Below, in pieces: positions 6,439 to 10,481 of a stretch of 10,481 bases of DNA. The position numbers and the translations under genes are program-made. Origin of the DNA: Treponema sp. (GTDB taxonomy: Bacteria; Spirochaetota; Spirochaetia; Treponematales; Breznakiellaceae); assembly GCA_031278025.1 (NCBI GenBank), contig JAITLF010000211.1, positions 1 to 10,481 of the forward strand. The letters are read 5' to 3'. Under the pieces are notes generated by a model that was not told the DNA's origin, made no database searches, and saw only the letters and a program-made list of their open reading frames with translations. How positions within the stretch are numbered: position 1 is the stretch's first letter; each line of letters opens with the position of its first letter.

Positions 6439-7225
6439 GGTGGTGATGCAGAAAGTATGATGAAGGCAATGTGGCGAGAAGATAGTAAAATGGAAATATG
6501 CAAACAACCATCCCCATCAACTGCCCGCATTGCCATAGCACACGTATAACAAAGAATGGAAAAACGCAATGCCGCTCAAAACTACCGCTGTAAAGACGAC
6601 GGCAGACAATTCACCGCCGAGCATGAGCGCTCCTATAATGGAACTATCCCCTCCTTCTCCATTGAAATACTCTTCCCCCCGCCCCGGGCTGTGGTATCCG
6701 TGAGGCCGCGGCAACCCCCAGAGTCAGCGTCAGAAAAGTCTTGAACACATTGCGGACATCGAATTACCGCATCGCGCCAAAGCAGACCCACTATGACACT
6801 CTTGAAGGAGACGAGCTATGGACCCTTGTCGGGAGAAAAAGCCGAAGAGTCCTGGCTGGTGGTGTACGCCTATTGCCGCGAATCCGGTGAATTGTGGCCT
6901 TTGTGTGGGGTAAACGGAACCTGAAGGCGGCGCGGCGGCTTCGCCGTCGGGTGTCTGAGGCGGGCGTTACCTGCGGATGCTTTGCGACAGACTGGTGGAG
7001 GAGCTTTCTGGCGGCGTTCAAGGGGGACAACCTGAAAATCGGGAAAGCGTACACCTGTGGGATAGAAGGGACCAACTGTCGACTGAGGCACAGGGTACGG
7101 AGGACCTTCAGGAGAACCTGCTGTTTTTCAAAGAAAATTCTTTATCACCTGAAGGCTTTCAGTCTGGTATTCTTGTTTATCAACTATGGCCGTGTGTGAG
7201 TTATCATACTTTCTGCATCACCACC
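6439..7225 (+). mobile_element. IS1-family insertion sequence, decayed (787 bp)
   Basis: The element is bounded by a 23-bp perfect inverted repeat (6439-6461 and 7203-7225) beginning GGTGGTGATGCAGAAAGTAT. If the first GGT is flanking DNA, the ends become GGTGATGC, as in classical IS1, and the element is 781 bp. Both the size and the ends fit IS1 (768 bp). It contains one transposase gene in the plus direction with zinc ribbon, helix-turn-helix and DDE parts. The 8-11 bp on either side (ACAAAACAG to the left, AAGTATTCA to the right) do not match. There is thus no visible target duplication, suggesting rearrangement or recombination between copies after insertion. Confidence 0.85.
6498..7199 (+). 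pseudogene. IS1-family transposase (InsA-InsB type), multiply frameshifted
   Basis: ATG 6498 begins MQTTIPINCPHCHSTRITKNGK, the N-terminal zinc ribbon of InsA. The sequence continues after a frameshift as NYRCKDDGRQFTAEHERSYNGT. After a second shift near 6670-6686 comes CGIREAAATPRVSVRKVLNTL, a helix-turn-helix region. Then follows DTLEGDELWTLVGRKSRR with the first catalytic Asp. A third shift near 6853 gives WLVVYAYCRESGE and a fourth near 6891 gives IVAFVWGKRNLKAARRL. The second Asp is in ATDWW and the Glu in IEGTNCRLRHRVRRTFRR, as in IS1 InsB. Translation ends at TGA 7197-7199. At least four frame changes make it inactive. The parent was probably a single fused ORF instead of InsA plus InsB joined by programmed frameshifting. 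Confidence 0.82.
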
Positions 7226-7226
7226 A

Positions 7227-7470
7227 AGTATTCATATCTCCGAGCGGGTCGTCCAAAAGTGCCTCTGTGATACGGTCCTGACGCCTATCCTGGCCTACCC
7301 CCTGATCCATGATAACGGTGCGCCCATAAAAGGAAAGGGCGTCCACTTCGCTGTCCGCCGCCTGATTGTCCACCTTTCCCGGTTTTACCGCCGGAACGGT
7401 TTTTCCAATGAAGGCCACGCCCTGCTGATTGATTTTACCCGTTTTTTGACCATATCCGGCATGATATTCT
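7227..7470 (+). pseudogene. Reverse transcriptase fragment between two IS1 ends
   Basis: Eighty-one codons are open on the plus strand from the IS right end to the inverted IS remnant, with no start or stop of their own. The translation runs SIHISERVVQKCLCDTVLTP, then LIHDNGAPIKGKGVHFAVRRLIVHLSRFYRRNG, then HALLIDFTRFLTISGM. ERVVQ..LCD, the LIxDNxAxxKGKGxxFAxxRL block and the palm segment LLIDFxxF (motif A, with its metal-binding Asp) are typical of bacterial RNA-directed DNA polymerases of the prophage, DGR or unclassified type, as I remember them. The upstream N-terminus and downstream YxDD and thumb regions are missing and are not found elsewhere in the window. The opposite strand is also open (a longer minus frame) but resembles nothing. 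No template/variable repeats or retron RNA are visible. Confidence 0.68.
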
Positions 7471-7531
7471 GGTGGTGATGCAGAAAGTATGATAGTCACC
7501 CATGGCCATAGTTGTGATAAAAAGAATATCG
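7471..7531 (-). mobile_element. Inverted 61-bp remnant of an IS1-family right end
   Basis: It starts with the same 23-bp terminal repeat as the full element. It continues with sequence matching the complement of that element's right end (GGCCATAGTTG followed by an A-rich stretch and AAGAATA), with small indels. It is therefore the right end of a second, diverged IS1 copy pointing left, tail-to-tail with the copy at 6439-7225. It is cut at 7531 where the MITE-like element begins. Confidence 0.75.
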
Positions 7532-7534
7532 GGT

Positions 7535-7765
7535 GGTGATCCACAAAGTATGATGAAAAAATACCGTTAATTCTTTGTAGTACAATGAATTACAAATTTC
7601 TGGCCTTGCGAGCATCATCTTACATAATTTCATCAAAACACTAATTCATTGTCTTATAAGGAATTAGCTATTTCTTACAGAAAATTTCGAGACAGGCCAT
7701 TGATGCCCCTTTTCACGTAATTTCTTATACTACAATGAATTACGTATCATACTTTGTGGATCACC
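7535..7765. mobile_element. MITE-like element, 231 bp, 20-bp perfect terminal inverted repeats
   Basis: GGTGATCCACAAAGTATGAT (7535-7554) is perfectly inverted at 7746-7765. The ends resemble those of the neighbouring IS1-family copy (GGTGATGCAGAAAGTATGAT) with four differences. A related transposase could thus have mobilised it. The interior is AT-rich, in contrast to its surroundings, and has no ORF of note. TACAATGAATTAC occurs twice as a direct repeat (7581-7593 and 7731-7743) and nearly inverted at 7642-7652 (TAATTCATTGT), each beside CTTATA-like or CTTTGTA-like sequence. No target duplication is evident. A solo end of the same family lies at 5983-6011. Confidence 0.72.
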
Positions 7766-7836
7766 TTCCAATTGTTTAAAGAGTTCCCTGCCCATACTCC
7801 TATTTTAGCATAGTTTTTGATACTTTGAATTCCTGC

Positions 7837-9498
7837 CTAGACGCGAAAAGCTATCACTCCTCCCACGAGGGTAAGTAAAACTTTCGCCGCGGGAATCTCA
7901 TCGGCAGGGACGGTGAAGATATTCCGGTCCAGGAGGACGAGATCGGCCAGGCGCCCCGGCTGTATCCGTCCCTTATGGCGGTCTTCCCCAGTAACCAGCG
8001 CGCTGCCGTGGGTGTAGGCATCCACCGCGGTGTACCGGTCCACCCGCTCCTCCGGGAAAAAACCTTCCGTGTCCCCTCCGCCAGGGACCGGAGGCCGCCG
8101 CAGGACGGCGCAGGCTATGCCCTCCAAGGGGTTCAGGGATTCCACCGGACAGTCGGTACCGTAGCCGGTGGGTATACCCCGCCGGGCCAGGGAAGCGCAG
8201 GGCAGGAGGTACCGCGTCCGTTTGCGTCCCAGCCTGCTTTCCGCGAAGAAGATGTCGTGGGTCAGGAACGCCGGCTGCACAAAGGCGGCGATGTTGTTCC
8301 GGGCCATGCGGTCTAAGAGGGCTTCGCTCAAGACCTCGCCGTGGACAAGGCCGTGGCGGCGGGGGTTATGGCCGGGGGACACAACGGCTTCGGATATAAC
8401 GGCTTCGATGGAACGGAGAACCTGATCCGCGGCGGCGTCCCCGATGGCGTGGACGATGACCTGGAAACCCCGATCATCCCCGTCCTTAACCGCCGCATCC
8501 AATGCCTGAGCGCTCATGGCCTGTAAGCCCTGGTTACCGGGATCGTCGGCGTAGGGGCTTGAAAGGAAGGCGGTGCGGGAGCCCAGGGTTCCGTCGGCAA
8601 AGAGCTTCAAAGCGCCCATTTTCAAAAGCGGGTGGCCCAGGGTTGCCCCGGTAACCCAACCCCGGCGGCAAAACTCATCAAGCAGGGCCTTTTTGGTGAG
8701 GTTGCACTGCAAACCCACCCGGATAGGGTACTTCCCTTCATCCAGAACGCTCCGGTAGGCGCCCATAATCTGATCCCAGTTGTCGTCGAACACATCGTTC
8801 GTATCAAGGGAAGTAATGCCAAGCGTGAGGGCGCGGGCTATCCCGTATTCGACCTGGGAACGGAGCTGGGCGCGGGTAAAGGGACGGACAAGCCGTTGGC
8901 ACAAGGTGAAGGCGGCTTGCTCGTAGAAGATGCCCAGCGGTTTGCCCGCGCCGTCCCGTTCCGCGTGGTTTCCCATAAGGAGCTTCTCCAGACCCGCTTC
9001 CTCCGCCATTTCCAGGGCTTTGGTATTGCAGCAAACCGTATGCCCGCAGATCCGCGTCAGGATGAGGGCGTGGCGGGTGGTTATGCGGTCCAGATCGCGC
9101 CGGGTAGGATACCGGTTGAGGGGGGCTTCCCCGGCGCGGTCCTGAAAATCCTCCTGGTTCCATCCGCCGCCATGGACCACCGAGCCCGGTTCAGGGGCAA
9201 TGCGTTCCAAGGCGGCCTTCCCCTTTTCCACCAGGCTGTCTATAGACGAAACCTCCCGGACATCGATCTCGTGTACCGTGGAGCCGAAATGCCGGAGATG
9301 AAGATGCGAATCGTGGAAACCCGGCAGAAGGAGCCCTCCCCGCCCGTCTATCCTTTCCACCGTACCCAGGGATGCGGCAAGAGCGGTCATCTCCGCTTCG
9401 GTTCCCGTTCCGCGTATCCTATCCCCGTCAACCAGGACCGCCTGATCAAATTTTTCCCGATTCCGGTAAACCGCAACATGATGAAAAAGGGTACCCAT
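7837..9498 (-). CDS. YtcJ-like metal-dependent amidohydrolase (amidohydrolase family 3)
   Basis: An intact 553-residue protein of the metal-dependent hydrolase superfamily, cytoplasmic (no signal peptide or membrane segment). It has an N-terminal beta-sandwich strand set, then GLLLPGFHDSHLHL with the metal-binding HxH at 65 and 67. Next come GALKLFADGTLGSRTA (Lys at 298), VIVHAIGDAA with His 350, HGLVHGE near 383-388, and YGTDCPVESLNP with the catalytic Asp at 449. The C-terminus GRIQPGRLADLVLLDRNIF is the usual end of the beta-sandwich domain. Length and motif order match YtcJ and related enzymes, which hydrolyse N-acyl or cyclic amide bonds; the true substrate is not predictable. ATG 9498 has GGAGGAA four bases upstream. 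It is divergent from the dksA-like gene, with 134 bases between their starts, and appears to be a single-gene unit. Confidence 0.93.
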   Translation of the reverse strand: MGTLFHHVAVYRNREKFDQAVLVDGDRIRGTGTEAEMTALAASLGTVERIDGRGGLLLPGFHDSHLHLRHFGSTVHEIDVREVSSIDSLVEKGKAALERIAPEPGSVVHGGGWNQEDFQDRAGEAPLNRYPTRRDLDRITTRHALILTRICGHTVCCNTKALEMAEEAGLEKLLMGNHAERDGAGKPLGIFYEQAAFTLCQRLVRPFTRAQLRSQVEYGIARALTLGITSLDTNDVFDDNWDQIMGAYRSVLDEGKYPIRVGLQCNLTKKALLDEFCRRGWVTGATLGHPLLKMGALKLFADGTLGSRTAFLSSPYADDPGNQGLQAMSAQALDAAVKDGDDRGFQVIVHAIGDAAADQVLRSIEAVISEAVVSPGHNPRRHGLVHGEVLSEALLDRMARNNIAAFVQPAFLTHDIFFAESRLGRKRTRYLLPCASLARRGIPTGYGTDCPVESLNPLEGIACAVLRRPPVPGGGDTEGFFPEERVDRYTAVDAYTHGSALVTGEDRHKGRIQPGRLADLVLLDRNIFTVPADEIPAAKVLLTLVGGVIAFRV

Positions 9499-9574
9499 GG
9501 GCTTCCTCCGCTAAAAAATCGAATTGCCGGGTTTAGCATATTGACAAAATGTTTATCTTACGTCAGTCTACCCG

Positions 9575-9603
9575 GATTAAAGAATGGTATATCTTACTAT
9601 ACT
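9575..9603 (+). promoter_or_regulatory. Candidate promoter of the DksA-like gene
   Basis: TATACT (9598-9603) is a good -10, placed about 15 bases before the ribosome binding site and 30 before the ATG. The matching -35 (about 9575-9580, GATTAA) is poor. A perfect TTGACA lies further upstream at 9541-9546, but without a suitable -10 at 16-18 bases. Either could take part in transcription of this gene. Confidence 0.3.
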
Positions 9604-9632
9604 GTACGGAAAGCTGTAAGGAGGGTTCTTTT

Positions 9633-9989
9633 ATGGATCAAGATTTTGTTGAAAGAATGAAAAAATCTTTGAGCGATCTCAAAGCGGAGATCACGGCGAA
9701 GTTGGTTACCAGCAGCGAAGATTTCAAGGAAATTGTTGAGGGAATGGACCCCAAAGATATGGCGGATGTCGCCTCGGACGACATAGACCGAAAGATGATC
9801 GAAGCCCTGGGGGCTCAGGAGTTGAAACGGCTCAGGCTGATAGATTCCGCCCTGACCCGGATTCAACAGGGAAAATACGGCCTCTGCGTCAAATGCGGCA
9901 AGCGCATACCCCAGGGCCGCCTGGATGCCATTCCCTATGCCCTTATGTGCGTAGAATGTAAAAACGCCGAAGAACGCCGGAACCGCTAA
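9633..9989 (+). CDS. dksA: DksA/TraR family RNA polymerase-binding regulator
   Basis: This 118-residue cytoplasmic protein is expected to bind in the secondary channel of RNA polymerase and, with ppGpp in the well-studied members, tune transcription from stable RNA and stress promoters. An N-terminal charged helical region (1-40) leads to DMADVA at 42-47, an exact match to the DxxDxA coiled-coil tip motif (D71, D74, A76 in E. coli DksA). A second helix follows, then the C4 zinc finger CVKC (85-88) and CVEC (106-109) with GRLDAIPYALMC between. All four zinc ligands and the tip acids are present, so it should be active. ATG 9633 is chosen over an in-frame upstream ATG at 9549 because AAGGAGGG (9618-9625) lies seven bases before it. 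At 118 residues it is shorter than E. coli DksA (151). Confidence 0.92.
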   Translation: MDQDFVERMKKSLSDLKAEITAKLVTSSEDFKEIVEGMDPKDMADVASDDIDRKMIEALGAQELKRLRLIDSALTRIQQGKYGLCVKCGKRIPQGRLDAIPYALMCVECKNAEERRNR

Positions 9990-10221
9990 CATTGAGCGGA
10001 AAAACCTATCGAGTACATTTAACGTACGATGAACAACAGCGGCCCAGGGTACCGGATCAAACTGAACAGGAAGAAGCGGGAAACACCGCCGGTGGCGGCG
10101 AAGATTCCCGCAGCAAGGTGTAGTGAGCCGCCGGCGGGTATAACCGACGGTCCCTGCGGCTGCTGGGAAAAGAATGTACGGGAAAATAGAAAAGTATTTG
10201 TAAAAACAGCCCCTAGCCCGG
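9990..10221. other. Region after dksA with no supported gene
   Basis: A weak five-base stem CCGCT/AGCGG spans the dksA stop (9982 to about 10000) and is followed by A, not T, so it is not a clear terminator. From 10029 a plus-strand frame of 91 codons is open (MNNSGPGYRIKLNRKKRE...), and a minus-strand frame is open over the same bases. Neither has a ribosome binding site or a recognisable motif. The region includes small GC-rich inverted repeats (for example CCGCCGGTGGCGG). Confidence 0.4.
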
Positions 10222-10260
10222 CTTGCGGTAGTGCTAAGGTGTCCTGCGGACACCCGCAAG
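10222..10260. other. Strong compound stem-loop
   Basis: An inner hairpin GGTGTCC-TGC-GGACACC (10238-10254) has seven perfect pairs and a three-base loop. It is enclosed by an outer pairing of CTTGCG (10222-10227) with CGCAAG (10255-10260), leaving a ten-base bulge on the 5' side only. No T run follows on the plus strand (TCGCCATTACTC) or precedes on the minus, so it is not a standard intrinsic terminator. It may be a structured RNA, an attenuating element or a mobile palindrome. Confidence 0.5.
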
Positions 10261-10286
10261 TCGCCATTACTCACAAGAAAGGTCTC

Positions 10287-10315
10287 TTGACATTTTTGTT
10301 ATAAATCACTAACAT
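10287..10315 (+). promoter_or_regulatory. Candidate promoter facing the heptamer array
   Basis: A perfect -35 TTGACA (10287-10292) is followed after 17 bases by TAACAT (10310-10315), a four-of-six -10. A second TTGACA occurs at 10331-10336 without a clear -10. Transcription would run into the GGCAACA array and toward whatever gene lies beyond the window. Confidence 0.35.
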
Positions 10316-10363
10316 AATCTCATGTTCTTGTTGACAATACAGTTACCACAAACGCAGGCTTCC

Positions 10364-10481
10364 GGCAACAGGCAACAGGCAACAGGCAACAGGCAACAGG
10401 CAACAGGCAACAGGCAACAGGCAACAGGCAACAGGCAACAGGCAACAGGCAACAGGCAACAGGCAACAGGCAACAGGCAAC
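10364..10481. repeat. Perfect 7-bp tandem repeat (GGCAACA), at least 16.9 copies
   Basis: From 10364 to the last base the sequence is an uninterrupted run of GGCAACA with no variant unit, so the true length is unknown. The unit has no stop codon in the forward frames; a translated array would read GNRQQAT repeatedly. No ribosome binding site or start codon leads into it here. Perfect identity indicates active slippage or recent expansion. Confidence 0.95.

Noticed and set aside
7218..7544. Minus-strand ORF of 108 codons over the same bases as the RT fragment
   Set aside because: It starts in MITE DNA, crosses the IS remnant and ends in an IS terminal repeat. The plus strand gives clear reverse transcriptase motifs instead.
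10029..10304. Plus-strand ORF of 91 codons after dksA
   Set aside because: No ribosome binding site, no recognisable domain, an equally open opposite strand, and it runs through the stem-loop and a promoter-like site.

Overview
This is a bacterial window of about 10.5 kb with moderately high GC. It pairs a conserved housekeeping core with a good deal of decayed and repetitive DNA. Gene content, codon use, strong AAGGAGG-type ribosome binding sites and the many remnant elements fit a host-associated spirochaete such as a gut Treponema. This is an inference from general resemblance, with low to moderate confidence.

Layout: (1) 1-195 holds the last codons of a DnaQ-type exonuclease and a possible 27-residue ORF. 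(2) 196-780 has no intact gene; it contains two short minus-strand coding remnants and a 166-bp element bounded by inverted repeats. (3) 781-2570 is a glycoside hydrolase family 2 gene broken by an in-frame TGA at a conserved Trp and by one frameshift. (4) 2693-2927 is a second inverted-repeat-bounded element, related to the first, carrying about nine copies of a 21-bp repeat. (5) 5674-2959 (minus strand) is a molybdate ABC transporter operon, modA-modB-modC. A 21-bp repeat has entered the 3' end of modB and lengthens the protein. (6) About 5950-7770 is a graveyard of mobile elements. It holds a decayed clan AA aspartyl protease tail, the 3' piece of an unidentified membrane protein, an IS1-family element with a multiply frameshifted transposase, a reverse transcriptase fragment between two tail-to-tail IS1 right ends, and a 231-bp AT-rich MITE-like element with 20-bp perfect terminal repeats. 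(7) 9498-7837 (minus) is an intact YtcJ-type amidohydrolase. (8) 9633-9989 is a DksA/TraR regulator with an intact DxxDxA tip and a four-Cys zinc site. (9) The right end has a strong stem-loop, a promoter-like site and a perfect 7-bp tandem repeat running off the window.

The functional genes are modABC (molybdate import), the amidohydrolase and DksA (RNA polymerase control). No single new system is evident. The most interesting signals are three tandem arrays with periods of 7 or 21 bp (one inside a coding sequence), the small inverted-repeat element family, and the isolated reverse transcriptase fragment in the IS cluster.
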